Below, piece after piece: positions 16,739 through 26,973 of a stretch of 64,000 nt of DNA (within the stretch, counting starts at the first letter, position 1; each line of letters starts with the position of its first letter). The translations under genes were made by a program, and so were the position numbers. Below the pieces are notes generated by a model that had not been told where the DNA came from, searched no databases, and saw only the letters and a list, made by a program, of their open reading frames with translations. The stretch is from SKZT01 sp964478625 (GTDB lineage Bacteria; Desulfobacterota; Desulfobacteria; Desulfobacterales; SKZT01), in NCBI GenBank assembly GCA_964478625.1, contig CAYZJH010000013.1:8261-72260 (forward strand), written 5' to 3'.

Positions 16739-19291
16739 ATGTATCGTTTTCAAACTTATCAGGTCTTTCCGGCAATACCCGAATCCTTGTCTTTTTTAGA
16801 AACCCTTGGCAGAAATATCTGGTGGTGCTGGCAGAAGGATGCCATTGAATTATTTCGAAGAATCAATCCTCGGTTATGGAGGGAATCAAAGCGAAACCCG
16901 CTGGCATTTTTAACATTGGTTTCCCAGGAACGTCTTGAGGAACTGGCAAAGGATACCAGTTTCCTGGCCCATCAAAAGAGGGTGAAAGACCGTTTTGAAA
17001 AGCGTGTGGATCAGCCCCTGGATCGTTCAAAAGGACCTTATGGCTTGGAAAATGTTATCGGATATTTTTCAATGGAATTCGGAATACATGAAAGCCTTCC
17101 CCTTTACGCGGGAGGTTTGGGGATGCTAGCCGGAGACCATCTAAAAGCCGCTTCCAACTTAACCCTGCCCTTGATGGGCATGGGGCTGCTTTATCGAAAA
17201 GCATATTTCAAACAGATTTTAGATCATGAAGGATGGCAACAGGAACAATACCCGGAAACCGATCTTTACCATCTTCCCATTGAAAGGGTAACCGACAAGG
17301 CGGGTAATGATTTAATCATATCCTTACCGGGCCCAACCGGTAATATTCAAATTATGGCCTGGAAGCTTTACGTGGGTCGTATTCCTCTTTATCTATTGGA
17401 TACCAACCTTCCTGAAAATCCTGCTGAAATCCGGGAAATCACATCCAGGCTCTATGCCGGAGAATACAGTGTTCGGCTAGCCCAGGAAGTAGTACTTGGA
17501 ATCGGCGGAATGCGCGTGCTTCAGGCTATAGGAAAATGCCCTCAGGTCTGTCATCTGAATGAGGGCCATGCAGCATTTGCAGCCATTGAACGCCTCGCCC
17601 AAATCATGACCACCTACTCCGTTGACTTGAAAACCGCATTTGAAATTGTTCCACGGACCACGGTATTTACCACCCATACACCTGTGGCGGCCGGCCACGA
17701 TGAATTTCCTGTGGATCTTGTTAAACCTTATTTGGCAGGGTATGAAAAAATATTCAATATCGGGGTTGATGAAATCGTGTCGTGGGGTCAACCATCGGGG
17801 TCTGGTCCCTACGCTCCCCTTTCCATGGTTGTCCTTGCATTGAGACTTTCCCAGTATTGCAACGGGGTAAGTGAGCTGCACGGTAAGGTAGCACGCCGGA
17901 TGTGGACTCATATCTGGCCGAAAAGGCCCGAAGATGAAATTCCCATTGCCCACATCACAAACGGCGTTCACCTGCCAAGTTATATCTCCCTTGAGCTTTC
18001 CCAGCTTTTTGAACAATATATCGGCCCCGAATGGTACCTTCAGCAGAGAAACGAAGAAAACGCCAACCGGATTGATGAAATTTACGACGAAGAATTGTGG
18101 CGTGCCCATGAGATGTGCCGATTAAGACTTGTTCGAAATTGCCGTGAAATGATGGTTCAGCAATACGGCCGGCGTAACGCAACGTTGGCGATTATGGAAG
18201 ACATCGCCTCGGTGCTGGACCCGGATGCCCTTACCATCGCTTTTGCCAGACGATTTGCGGCATACAAACGAGCCCACTTATTATTTCATGATCCGGCCCG
18301 GCTTGAAGCCATTTTAAATAATGAAAAATTTCCTGTCCAATTCATTTTTTCAGGAAAAGCACACCCCAGGGACAATGAAGGAAAAGCCATCATTAAACGA
18401 ATTATCGATTTTGCCAGAAATTCGGCCTTGCGTCACCGCATCATCTTTCTGGAAGATTACGATCCCCACATTGCAAGACACCTGGTTCAGGGTGCCGATG
18501 TCTGGCTTAATACCCCCCGGCGGCCTCTTGAGGCTTGTGGAACATCCGGAATGAAGGCGGCCATAAACGGCGTTCTCAATGTGAGTACCCTCGACGGATG
18601 GTGGTGTGAAGGATATTCCGAGACCTTGGGGTGGAAAATCGGCAACGGCGAGGAATACTCGGATGCTGCATATCAGGATGCTCTGGAAAGTCAGGCCTTG
18701 TATAATATTTTAGAAAATGAGGTCATCCCGTGTTTCTATAACCGAAAAAATGGGGGAGTGTCCACAAAATGGCTCAGGATGATGAAAGAATCCATGAAAA
18801 TGGCGTTCAAGTACTTCAATAGCCATCGAATGCTTCGAGAATATGAACATCGTTTTTATTTTCCAGCCAACAAAAATTTCCGAAACCTTCTTGAAAACAA
18901 AGGGGAAAAGGCAAAACAACTGGTTCTCCAACGCAACAGGCTAATAAACCTCTGGCGTGAAATCAGGATTTCACACCCGACCAGACATTCCTCAGGACCA
19001 TTTCGAGTCGGACAATTAATTCCTATCACAGCAGTTGTCAGGCTTGGGCAACTTCAACCGGAAGAGGTGGATGTCGAACTGTACAACGGTCAACAAAAAT
19101 CCCTTGATTCCATATCAAATGGAGAAAAACTGACCATGGCCGTTCAGGAAAACCTGGGTAATGGAGAATATCTTTATGGGACCACCATTACCTGTAATAC
19201 GGCCGGACGATTTGGTTTCACAGCCCGAGTATTGCCTCATGGGGATGACTGGATTAAGTACACACCGGAACTTTTAACCTGGTCGGACTAG
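16739..19291 (+). CDS. glgP: Alpha-glucan phosphorylase, copy 2
   Basis: This is a second GT35 phosphorylase, 850 residues from ATG 16739. The start was set by alignment with copy 1: MYRFQTYQVFP here against MKHFKTFQVFP there, and the PLP lysine in EACGTSGMKA then falls at about residue 606 in both. Longer in-frame starts at 16676 or 16724 add unmatched residues. All family motifs seen in copy 1 are kept (HLNEGHAAF, THTPVAAGHDEF, GKAHPRDNEGKAII). It ends 15 bases before glgB, so the two are almost certainly cotranscribed. The paralogues differ clearly over their last 120 residues, which may reflect different glucan preference or control. Confidence 0.93.
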   Translation: MYRFQTYQVFPAIPESLSFLETLGRNIWWCWQKDAIELFRRINPRLWRESKRNPLAFLTLVSQERLEELAKDTSFLAHQKRVKDRFEKRVDQPLDRSKGPYGLENVIGYFSMEFGIHESLPLYAGGLGMLAGDHLKAASNLTLPLMGMGLLYRKAYFKQILDHEGWQQEQYPETDLYHLPIERVTDKAGNDLIISLPGPTGNIQIMAWKLYVGRIPLYLLDTNLPENPAEIREITSRLYAGEYSVRLAQEVVLGIGGMRVLQAIGKCPQVCHLNEGHAAFAAIERLAQIMTTYSVDLKTAFEIVPRTTVFTTHTPVAAGHDEFPVDLVKPYLAGYEKIFNIGVDEIVSWGQPSGSGPYAPLSMVVLALRLSQYCNGVSELHGKVARRMWTHIWPKRPEDEIPIAHITNGVHLPSYISLELSQLFEQYIGPEWYLQQRNEENANRIDEIYDEELWRAHEMCRLRLVRNCREMMVQQYGRRNATLAIMEDIASVLDPDALTIAFARRFAAYKRAHLLFHDPARLEAILNNEKFPVQFIFSGKAHPRDNEGKAIIKRIIDFARNSALRHRIIFLEDYDPHIARHLVQGADVWLNTPRRPLEACGTSGMKAAINGVLNVSTLDGWWCEGYSETLGWKIGNGEEYSDAAYQDALESQALYNILENEVIPCFYNRKNGGVSTKWLRMMKESMKMAFKYFNSHRMLREYEHRFYFPANKNFRNLLENKGEKAKQLVLQRNRLINLWREIRISHPTRHSSGPFRVGQLIPITAVVRLGQLQPEEVDVELYNGQQKSLDSISNGEKLTMAVQENLGNGEYLYGTTITCNTAGRFGFTARVLPHGDDWIKYTPELLTWSD

Positions 19292-19306
19292 CCATCTATT
19301 GCGCAT

Positions 19307-21319
19307 ATGGTCATGAAATATTTTTTCCAAAACGATCCTTATTTAACTGATTATGAACCTGTCCTGAAGCGACGGATCCAAAAGGCCAGGCAAACTGAAT
19401 TTCGAATAACACAAAGCGCCATTGACCTGATTGACTTTGCATCAGGCCATGAATATTTCGGACTTCATTTCCATGAAAATGAATGGGTTTTTCGTGAATG
19501 GGCACCTTTTGCTGAAGATGTATTTTTTATTGGAACCATGACCGGCTGGCAGGAGAAAAAGGAATTCCGTTTGGAGCGTAAAAATTCAGCCGGCATATGG
19601 GAACTCCGGTTTCCACACCATCTGCTGAATCACCAAGATCTTTATCGTCTCAGAATTCACTGGCCCGGGGGCCAAGGAGATCGTATTCCCGCATATGCAA
19701 GGCGGGTTTTACAGGATCCTGATACGTTGATTTTCAATGCCCAGGTCTGGAATCCGACGCCATCTTATACCTGGCAATGTCATGAACCTCGGGGGAACTC
19801 CGGTCCGCTTTTTATCTATGAAGCCCATGTCGGCATGGCTCAGGATGCCGAACGTGTGGGTACATTTCAAGAGTTTACAACCCATATCATCCCAAGAATT
19901 GTCAATGCCGGATACAATGCCATCCAGTTAATGGCAATTCAGGAACATCCTTATTATGCGTCTTTCGGATATCAGGTTTCGAATTTTTTCGCTCCATCAT
20001 TTCGATTCGGAACCCCTGAAGACCTCAAGGAACTCATAGATACGGCACATGATGCCGGTTTAAGGGTCATCATGGATTTGATCCATTCCCATGCCGTATC
20101 CAATGAGGTGGAAGGATTGAGCCGCTTCGACGGTACCTACACCCAGTATTTTCACGGAGGACCAAGGGGAATTCATACTGCTTGGAATTCAAGGTGCTTT
20201 GATTATGGCAAAATCCAGGTGCTTCATTTTTTGCTTTCAAACTGCCGGTTTTGGCTGGATGAATACCATGTGGACGGGTTCCGGTTCGATGGTGTCACCA
20301 GCATGCTTTACCTCCATCACGGACTTGGGAAAAATTTCACCACCTATGCAGACTATTTTAATGAAGATGTAGATGAAGACGCATTGACTTATCTGACCCT
20401 TGCAAACAAACTAATTCACCGGTTGCGACCTGATGCCGTTACCATTGCGGAAGATGTCAGCGGAATGCCGGGTCTGGCGGCACCTATATCCATTGGGGGA
20501 ATAGGATTTGACTATCGGTTCGCCATGGGAATACCGGATCATTGGATAAGACTTGTCAAGGAGTATAGAGATGAAGACTGGGAAATGGGGCATTTGTGGT
20601 ATGAACTGACAAACCGAAGGGAAGGTGAAAAAACCATCAGCTATTGCGAATCCCACGATCAGGCACTGGTAGGCGACCAGACCCTGATTTTTCGGCTGAT
20701 CGGTTCCGATATGTATACTGCAATGCGCATAGGTGATGAGACTTTCAGAGTCGATCGCGGAGTTGCTCTCATCAAAATGATTCGTTTTATTACACTCAGC
20801 ACCGCCGACAGCGGTTACCTGAATTTTATGGGAAATGAATTCGGTCATCCGGAATGGATTGACTTTCCACGATCCGGTAATCAATGGTCATACCGATTTG
20901 CCCGGAGACAGTGGCATCTGGCCGATGATCCCTTCCTCAAATATAGGCAGATCGCCATGTTTGACCGGGATATGCTCTCCCTGGCAAAACAGTTTCAACT
21001 CCTTGAAAACTCGGCACCTCATATCCTTTATGAGCACAATGACGACAAGGTCATTATCTTTGAACGGGCCGGTCTTTTATTCGTGTTTAATTTTCATCCT
21101 GATCGCTCCCATCAGGACTATTCTTTCGAAGCCCCAGCCGGAAAATACACCATGATCTTTAACAGTGATGATCCAAAATACGGGGGGCATGACCGTTTGA
21201 TTCCCAACCAGCAGCATTTGACCCTTTATCACCATGAACGAAACCTTCTTAGCCTCTATCTTCCTACCCGCACCACAATGGTTCTGATTCCCAATAACCA
21301 CCCATTGAAAAACGCCTGA
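19307..21319 (+). CDS. glgB: 1,4-alpha-glucan branching enzyme (GH13, eukaryote-like type)
   Basis: The 670-residue enzyme creates alpha-1,6 branches in glucan. An N-terminal CBM48-like domain (FGLHFHENEWVFREWAPFA) precedes the GH13 barrel: IMDLIHSHAVSN, GFRFDGVTSM (nucleophile Asp328), TIAEDVSGMP (acid/base Glu382) and ESHDQALVGD (Asp451). The region HGLGKNFTTYADYF and the short N-terminus resemble the GH13_8 subfamily known from plants and animals, rather than the E. coli-type GH13_9 enzyme. It follows glgP2 by 15 bases. A converging hairpin terminator lies downstream. Confidence 0.92.
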   Translation: MVMKYFFQNDPYLTDYEPVLKRRIQKARQTEFRITQSAIDLIDFASGHEYFGLHFHENEWVFREWAPFAEDVFFIGTMTGWQEKKEFRLERKNSAGIWELRFPHHLLNHQDLYRLRIHWPGGQGDRIPAYARRVLQDPDTLIFNAQVWNPTPSYTWQCHEPRGNSGPLFIYEAHVGMAQDAERVGTFQEFTTHIIPRIVNAGYNAIQLMAIQEHPYYASFGYQVSNFFAPSFRFGTPEDLKELIDTAHDAGLRVIMDLIHSHAVSNEVEGLSRFDGTYTQYFHGGPRGIHTAWNSRCFDYGKIQVLHFLLSNCRFWLDEYHVDGFRFDGVTSMLYLHHGLGKNFTTYADYFNEDVDEDALTYLTLANKLIHRLRPDAVTIAEDVSGMPGLAAPISIGGIGFDYRFAMGIPDHWIRLVKEYRDEDWEMGHLWYELTNRREGEKTISYCESHDQALVGDQTLIFRLIGSDMYTAMRIGDETFRVDRGVALIKMIRFITLSTADSGYLNFMGNEFGHPEWIDFPRSGNQWSYRFARRQWHLADDPFLKYRQIAMFDRDMLSLAKQFQLLENSAPHILYEHNDDKVIIFERAGLLFVFNFHPDRSHQDYSFEAPAGKYTMIFNSDDPKYGGHDRLIPNQQHLTLYHHERNLLSLYLPTRTTMVLIPNNHPLKNA

Positions 21320-21371
21320 ATACAAATTCCCACAAACAATTACCACCATCCCTCAGTCACCCCGCACAAAG

Positions 21372-21396
21372 AGTGCGAAAATCTTATTTTCGCACT
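21372..21396. terminator. Hairpin between convergent glgB and FAD-dehydrogenase genes
   Basis: A perfect 11-bp inverted repeat (AGTGCGAAAAT and its complement) encloses a three-base loop. It lies between the stop codons of two convergent genes and has no long T-run, so it may act as a transcript end or 3'-stabilising hairpin for both. Confidence 0.6.
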
Positions 21397-21431
21397 ACTC
21401 ATCCAGTTTACAAATAAGTAACCCAAAACTC

Positions 21432-22994
21432 TTATAACAGTCCACTGATGACTTTTGCAACGCTCTGGCCATCCAGTGCGGCGGAGACAATACCCCCCGC
21501 ATGCCCGGCACCCTCACCGCAAGGGTAGAAATTATCTAGTTCCGGGTGCATAAGTGTGTTTGGATCTCGGGGTATTTTGATTGGAGAACTGGTGCGGGAT
21601 TCCACAGCCAATACAATGGCTTCACGGGTAAAATAGCCCTTCATTTTTCTGTCGAACATCTTAAAGGCCTTGTTTAACCTTTGAGAGATAAAAGCAGGAA
21701 AAAGATTATTGACCGGATAGGAAAATATTCCGGGAATGTAAGAGCTTTTAGGAATTGTTTTGGATTGACGTCCGGCGCAAAAGTCGGTCATTCGCTGAGC
21801 CGGCGCAATTTGGGTACGGCTTCCGGAAGCTTCAAACACTTTTTTTTCGAGTGCTTCCTGAAATTTTAGCATGCAAAGGGGATCTGAAATACCGGACCAT
21901 CCCATGTCTTCCGGACGAACCTCCACAACCACCCCGGCATTGGCCATGGGTGCGGATCTTGAGGACATACTCATGCCGTTTAGTACTAGTTCGCCCATTG
22001 CTGTGGATGCCGGAATCACATATCCTCCGGGACACATGCAGAATGAAAAGACTCCCCGGTCATCCACCTGGCCTGCGATCCTGTAAGAAGCCGGAGGAAG
22101 GTTTTTGCAGCGATTATTTGATCCGTACTGGATCCGATCGATTAATTCCTGGGGATGCTCTACCCGCACTCCCACAGCAAAGGGTTTTGCTTGAAGAGAC
22201 AGGTTTTTGCGATACAGCATTTCAAAGATATCCCTGGCCGAGTGGCCAGTGGCAAGAACAACGGAATCAGCAAGCCATTCTCGTTCACGTTCTGAAATAA
22301 CCCCAAGACATTTTTGATTTTTGATAATCAGATCCTCAACTCTGGTATTAAAAAAAATCTCCCCCCCGCAATTCAAAATGGTTTGGCGCATGCGAGAGAT
22401 GATTCCCGGAAGCCTGTTTGATCCGATATGGGGATGGGCATCGATGAGAATATCAGGATCAGCGCCGTGATGTACAAATATTTTCAGAACTTCGCCCACA
22501 TCTCCCCGCTTGGTGGAACGGGTGTAGAGTTTACCATCGGAAAAGGTTCCGGCACCGCCTTCGCCAAAGCAATAGTTGGAATCGGGGTCGATGATGGATC
22601 GCCGATAAATTGCGGCAATATCCTTCCGCCGTGCATTGACATCCTTTCCCCGCTCCAGGATTACCGGCTTAATCCCATGCTCGATTAACTTAAGGGCGCA
22701 AAAATAGCCAGCAGGTCCAGCACCGACTATAATCACTTTTTTAGCTGATGTCGGAAGAGGTTTAAAATGACTTTTTGGGGTATCGGCTATGATATCATTT
22801 TTCTTGGCTATCAACACCCTCAGAAGATAATGGGGATTTTTACCCCGGGCATCAATGGATCTTTTCAGTATTGTAAATTTTGGTTGATCATCCACCCCAG
22901 CCGTTTCCGACACTACCTGAGCAATATGATCCGGGTCGTGAATATAATCCGGTCTTATTTTGACCTCATATATATTTTGGGATTCCTTATCCAT
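21432..22994 (-). CDS. FAD-dependent dehydrogenase (COG2509-like)
   Basis: This 520-residue flavoprotein has an N-terminal domain of about 85 residues, then a Rossmann FAD-binding motif IIVGAGPAGYFCALKL and ILERGKDVNARRKDI. The segments NYCFGEGGAGTFSDGKL, VLATGHSARDIFEML, SFCMCPGGYV and the terminal YPCGEGAGHAGGIVSAALDG mark the uncharacterised COG2509 family of FAD-dependent dehydrogenases. The substrate is unknown. It begins 44 bases after the hdrA stop on the same strand, so it may be the last gene of the hdrCBA operon and could exchange electrons with that complex; this link is inferred from position only. Confidence 0.82.
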   Translation of the reverse strand: MDKESQNIYEVKIRPDYIHDPDHIAQVVSETAGVDDQPKFTILKRSIDARGKNPHYLLRVLIAKKNDIIADTPKSHFKPLPTSAKKVIIVGAGPAGYFCALKLIEHGIKPVILERGKDVNARRKDIAAIYRRSIIDPDSNYCFGEGGAGTFSDGKLYTRSTKRGDVGEVLKIFVHHGADPDILIDAHPHIGSNRLPGIISRMRQTILNCGGEIFFNTRVEDLIIKNQKCLGVISEREREWLADSVVLATGHSARDIFEMLYRKNLSLQAKPFAVGVRVEHPQELIDRIQYGSNNRCKNLPPASYRIAGQVDDRGVFSFCMCPGGYVIPASTAMGELVLNGMSMSSRSAPMANAGVVVEVRPEDMGWSGISDPLCMLKFQEALEKKVFEASGSRTQIAPAQRMTDFCAGRQSKTIPKSSYIPGIFSYPVNNLFPAFISQRLNKAFKMFDRKMKGYFTREAIVLAVESRTSSPIKIPRDPNTLMHPELDNFYPCGEGAGHAGGIVSAALDGQSVAKVISGLL

Positions 22995-23038
22995 AGGTCG
23001 TGTTGCTTTGCGTGAGAAAAAAGCTTAAAAAGCGGGGA

Positions 23039-26000
23039 TCATCCATCAAAATCGATCTTGTCGAGAAAAGCATCGATTTCCGCAACGGTTTGACTGTCAG
23101 TACTGTGTTTTAAAGTGATTGCTCTGGCCGGACATTCACTGGGACAAATTCCACACCCCCGGCATTTGGCTGGAACAATCTCAGAAACACCATCCTTGTT
23201 CATAAAAGGCGCTCCAAAAGGACATACGCGAACACATGCAAGGCAGGAAACGCATAAATCCGGATCCACCACCGCAAAGGTTGCCGATGTTTTCATTTGA
23301 TCATGGCATAACACTTTGATGGCCTGCTGAGCCGCGCACTTGGCCATGGCAACGGCTTCGTCAGCAAACCTCGGGCTGTGGGCCAAGCCTGCTAAAAAAA
23401 TTCCGGCTGTAGGAAATTCCACCGGACGAAGTTTGACATGGGCTTCCATAAAAAAGCCCTCCGGGGTTCTCGATAGTTTTAACATTCCGGCAATCGTTTC
23501 GTTATCCAAAGCTGGACGAATCCCCGCACTCAACGCCACAAGATCCGGGGTTACCCTAAACTCTTCATGAGAACTTCGGTCTGTAAAATCGACGACCAGT
23601 CGGCCGTTGTCATCGTACACGACAGGCGATTCCTCGGGTATAAAACGGAAGAAAAGCACTCCCTTGCGTCGTGCTTCCAAATAATAAAGCTCTTTAAAAC
23701 CGAATGCACGAAGATCTCTGTATAGAATCACCACCTGAATATCGGGGTTGAGTTCCTTTAACGATATGGCATTCTTTACTGCAGCACTACAGCAAACACG
23801 GCTGCAGTATTGAAATGTTGCGTTCCTGGAGCCTACGCACTGAATCATCACTACACTTTTGAGACGTCCTGGCCATTGGGGGTCACGGTGTATCCGTGCT
23901 GCCAGCTCAACTTGGGTGACAACCCGTTCATCCTGACCGTATATGAATTCATCGGGTTGATATGCGGTTCCGCCCGTTGCCACAATGACTGCTCCATAGC
24001 TGATTTCGTGTCTTTTTTCCACTCCTGAAACAATGCCTTTAAAAGCACCGATATATCCGGAATGTTCTGAAAGTTCGCTGTTTAAGTGAAGCGTGATATC
24101 CGGATGACTCCGCACTCTGTCTTCCAGCATTCGGGCAAGCTTCGGCGGCGAGTGGCCTTCCAAAGTTTGTGTCAGCTTCAAAGCAAATCCGCCCAGCTGA
24201 CTGGTTTTTTCCACAAGATGAACATGGAACCCCTGGTCGGCTAAGGTTAAAGCCGCCGCCATTCCCGCAAGGCCGCCACCAATTACCAGTCCGTCAGTGA
24301 CTATTTTGTACGTATCCTCCGTAAGCGGTTCCAGCCTTTTAGCTCTTGCCACGGCTGCTTTTATCAATTCTAACGCCTTTGATGTTGCCTTTTCCTTTTC
24401 CTGGCCATGAACCCATGAACATTGATTTCGAATATTGGCCATATCCATTAAGTATCGATTCAGGCCTGCTTGGTCCAGGGTTTTCTGGAATAAGGGTTCA
24501 TGAGTCTTGGGGGAACATGCCGCGATCACCACGCGATTTAATTGATGTTCCTGGATTTTTTCCGCCAATTTCTCCTGGGTTTCGGCCGAGCAGGAGAACA
24601 TAAAGTCCTGAACAAAAGCAACATCCTCAATTTTTTGAATATCGGACACCAATGCGGGGATATCCACAACACCGGCAATATTTGAGCCGCAATGGCAAAC
24701 AAAGACACCGACCCTGGGATCCTGACCTGATTCGGGCACCTCTCCAAGAGAATGATCCGAAGCCTGCTGCTCATCATCGCGGGGTAAAATTCTGGCCTCC
24801 GAGAGCAAACCGGATACCTCCGCAGCAGCTGCACCCGCCTGAATAACCGTTTCGGGAATATCCTTCGGCGATTCCAAAACCCCGCAGACATAGATTCCCG
24901 GGCGTGATGTGGACACGGGTTCATCAAATTCCCCACAGGCAAAACCATAAGGATTCAGATGAATATCCAGGCGGCGCGCCAGATCAATCCATCCCTCTGA
25001 TGTCTGAAAGCCACTTGACAAGACGACAAGGTCGTATTCTTCCTCAACAGTATCATTTTTATGGTGATCGAACGTTTCAACCACAAGGTTCTGGTTTTGC
25101 GGGTTTAAATATAACTGGGAAATCATCGAACGTTTATACCGGACTTGGTGCTGATAAGCAGCTCTTTCGATATATTCATCAAATCCTTTTCCATGTGCAC
25201 GGATATCCATGAAATAGATAACCGTTTCGGCTTCAGGCAGGTGAGATTTCGTAAGAACGGCCTGTTTGGCCGCGTGCATGCAGCATACCGAGGAACAAAA
25301 CGGGCGGTTCTTGGAAATATCGCGGGACATGACACATTGAATCCACGCGATGCGTTTTGGGATTTTTCCGTCGGATGGGCGTTGCAAATGCCCTCCATAA
25401 GGCCCGGTTGCAGAAAGCATTCTTTCATACTGAAGTGAAGTCACTACATTACGATAACGTCCGAACCCGTATTCTCCATGCTCCTTTGTTAGGGCCAGCT
25501 CAAAACCTGCTGATAAAATAACCGCACCAATCTCAACAGAGAGATTTTCACTGACCTGATCGAATTCAACTGCATCCACAGGACAGATTTTTTTACACAA
25601 TCCGCACTTTTTTTTAGTCAAATACAGACAATGATCCGGGTCTAAAGCGTATTTTAACGGAACGGCCTGAGGAAAAGGAATATATGCCGCTTTCCTCATC
25701 CCCAGATCGGCATTGAATGCATCAGAAACTTTTTTAGGGCATTTTTCAGCACATTGCCCGCATGCGATACATTTATCCATATTGATATAGCGGGGCATCC
25801 GTCGGATATGAGCCGTAAAATGACCGGGAAGGCCTTCAAGGTCCATCAATTCACACGATGTCATTATTTGGATATTGGGATGACCGGCCGCCTCAACCAA
25901 TTTGGGCGAAAATATACAGGTAGAACAATCATTGGTGGGAAAAGTTTTATCCAGTTGAGCCATGGTGCCGCCGACACTGTGACTTTTATCCGCCAAGTAA

Positions 26001-26104
26001 ACATAAAAGCCGGTGTCTGCCAAGTCCAGGGCTGCCTGAATCCCCCCGATCCCCCCGCCGACAACCAGGACTTTTCCGACAGGTTTGTTTTTTAAAGGCA
26101 TCAT
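23039..26104 (-). CDS. hdrA: Double-length HdrA-like iron-sulfur flavoprotein
   Basis: This 1021-residue protein holds two HdrA-type flavin modules. The first has FAD motif VVGGGIGGIQAALD (14-27), an inserted ferredoxin region (Cys112/115/118/122 and Cys167/170/174) and a cluster motif around Cys257, Cys270 and Cys274-275. The second resembles a full methanogen HdrA: VFVCHCGSNIAG at 467, FAD motif VIGGGLAGMAAALTL at 607, CVGSRN...CSRVCC (756-772), and two terminal [4Fe-4S] motifs (Cys951-961 and Cys981-991). HdrA is the flavin-based electron-bifurcating subunit in heterodisulfide reductases. In sulfate reducers the final acceptors are usually unproven. It lies 14 bases after hdrB. The selenocysteine found at the cluster site in some relatives is Cys here. 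Confidence 0.9.
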   Translation of the reverse strand: MMPLKNKPVGKVLVVGGGIGGIQAALDLADTGFYVYLADKSHSVGGTMAQLDKTFPTNDCSTCIFSPKLVEAAGHPNIQIMTSCELMDLEGLPGHFTAHIRRMPRYINMDKCIACGQCAEKCPKKVSDAFNADLGMRKAAYIPFPQAVPLKYALDPDHCLYLTKKKCGLCKKICPVDAVEFDQVSENLSVEIGAVILSAGFELALTKEHGEYGFGRYRNVVTSLQYERMLSATGPYGGHLQRPSDGKIPKRIAWIQCVMSRDISKNRPFCSSVCCMHAAKQAVLTKSHLPEAETVIYFMDIRAHGKGFDEYIERAAYQHQVRYKRSMISQLYLNPQNQNLVVETFDHHKNDTVEEEYDLVVLSSGFQTSEGWIDLARRLDIHLNPYGFACGEFDEPVSTSRPGIYVCGVLESPKDIPETVIQAGAAAAEVSGLLSEARILPRDDEQQASDHSLGEVPESGQDPRVGVFVCHCGSNIAGVVDIPALVSDIQKIEDVAFVQDFMFSCSAETQEKLAEKIQEHQLNRVVIAACSPKTHEPLFQKTLDQAGLNRYLMDMANIRNQCSWVHGQEKEKATSKALELIKAAVARAKRLEPLTEDTYKIVTDGLVIGGGLAGMAAALTLADQGFHVHLVEKTSQLGGFALKLTQTLEGHSPPKLARMLEDRVRSHPDITLHLNSELSEHSGYIGAFKGIVSGVEKRHEISYGAVIVATGGTAYQPDEFIYGQDERVVTQVELAARIHRDPQWPGRLKSVVMIQCVGSRNATFQYCSRVCCSAAVKNAISLKELNPDIQVVILYRDLRAFGFKELYYLEARRKGVLFFRFIPEESPVVYDDNGRLVVDFTDRSSHEEFRVTPDLVALSAGIRPALDNETIAGMLKLSRTPEGFFMEAHVKLRPVEFPTAGIFLAGLAHSPRFADEAVAMAKCAAQQAIKVLCHDQMKTSATFAVVDPDLCVSCLACVRVCPFGAPFMNKDGVSEIVPAKCRGCGICPSECPARAITLKHSTDSQTVAEIDAFLDKIDFDG

Positions 26105-26117
26105 GCGCTTACCTTTT

Positions 26118-26957
26118 CTATTGGGCCAGTCCTTTTTTTCTCAAAAGATTGCCGGGTTCAGTCAGGTGCATCCGGAAATTCCGTATTGAACAATTCTGCC
26201 CCTCAAAAGCCAGGCGCATTAATTCGGTAAAATAAAAAACCGGAATTTTCGGAATCTCTGATTCAGCTTGCACCATATCCAGATTATTCTGACATAAAGG
26301 ACATGATACGATAATAGCCTCCGCACCAGCCTGATAAGCTTTTTTAATCAACCGTGTCGAAAGATTGAACTGAATATCTCGTCTTCCGATACCAATACTG
26401 GCTCCACAGCAAGTTGCTTTATAAGACCAGTCCAATGAGACTGCACCCAATGCAGCCGCTATTTTATCTAATGTTTGAGGATTTTCATAATCGCTAAACC
26501 CCGTGATTTTCGGGGGGCGAACCATTTGACACCCATAGTAGCTAACCAAATGCAGGCCGTTGAGCGGCAGAACCACTTTTTGCCTGATTTGCTCTATCAT
26601 CCCCGGTTCTGCCAAGAATCGGGTCATATCGTAGACTTTTGATTTTCCGGTCACTTCCCATGGAACATCATAGATATTTTTCAAAATCATTTTTCTGGAG
26701 TAAGTGAGACGATTAAAACAGTTGGCACATGGAGATACGATATCTAAACCCATTTTTTCGGCAGCCGCAAGATTTTTGGCGGGAAGCAATACCGCCATGG
26801 TATCACTCAGGCTGTGCGCCGCAGTCGCGCCACAACAGGTCCAATCATCTATTTCTACCAATCGGGTATCTAATTTATCAAATACGGCGGTAATCGAACG
26901 ATGATAATCATTGGCCATTCCTTCCAGGGAACAGCCCGGATAAAAGGCCAGGTTCAT
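26118..26957 (-). CDS. hdrB: HdrB-like CCG-domain subunit
   Basis: The 279-residue protein has two CCG domains, the noncubane [4Fe-4S] cluster ligands of the disulfide- or heterodisulfide-reducing subunit. The first is CSLEG, WTCCGATAAH and SPCANC; the second is YYGCQMV, ATCCGASIG and SCPLCQNN. The ATG at 26957 is chosen because GGGGGA lies just upstream and the family starts directly with the NLAFYPGCS strand; the longer frame overlaps hdrC. HdrB normally catalyses thiol/disulfide exchange at the end of the HdrC electron path. The substrate in this organism cannot be told from sequence. Confidence 0.92.
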   Translation of the reverse strand: MNLAFYPGCSLEGMANDYHRSITAVFDKLDTRLVEIDDWTCCGATAAHSLSDTMAVLLPAKNLAAAEKMGLDIVSPCANCFNRLTYSRKMILKNIYDVPWEVTGKSKVYDMTRFLAEPGMIEQIRQKVVLPLNGLHLVSYYGCQMVRPPKITGFSDYENPQTLDKIAAALGAVSLDWSYKATCCGASIGIGRRDIQFNLSTRLIKKAYQAGAEAIIVSCPLCQNNLDMVQAESEIPKIPVFYFTELMRLAFEGQNCSIRNFRMHLTEPGNLLRKKGLAQ

Positions 26958-26973
26958 AGTATAGTCCCCCGTC

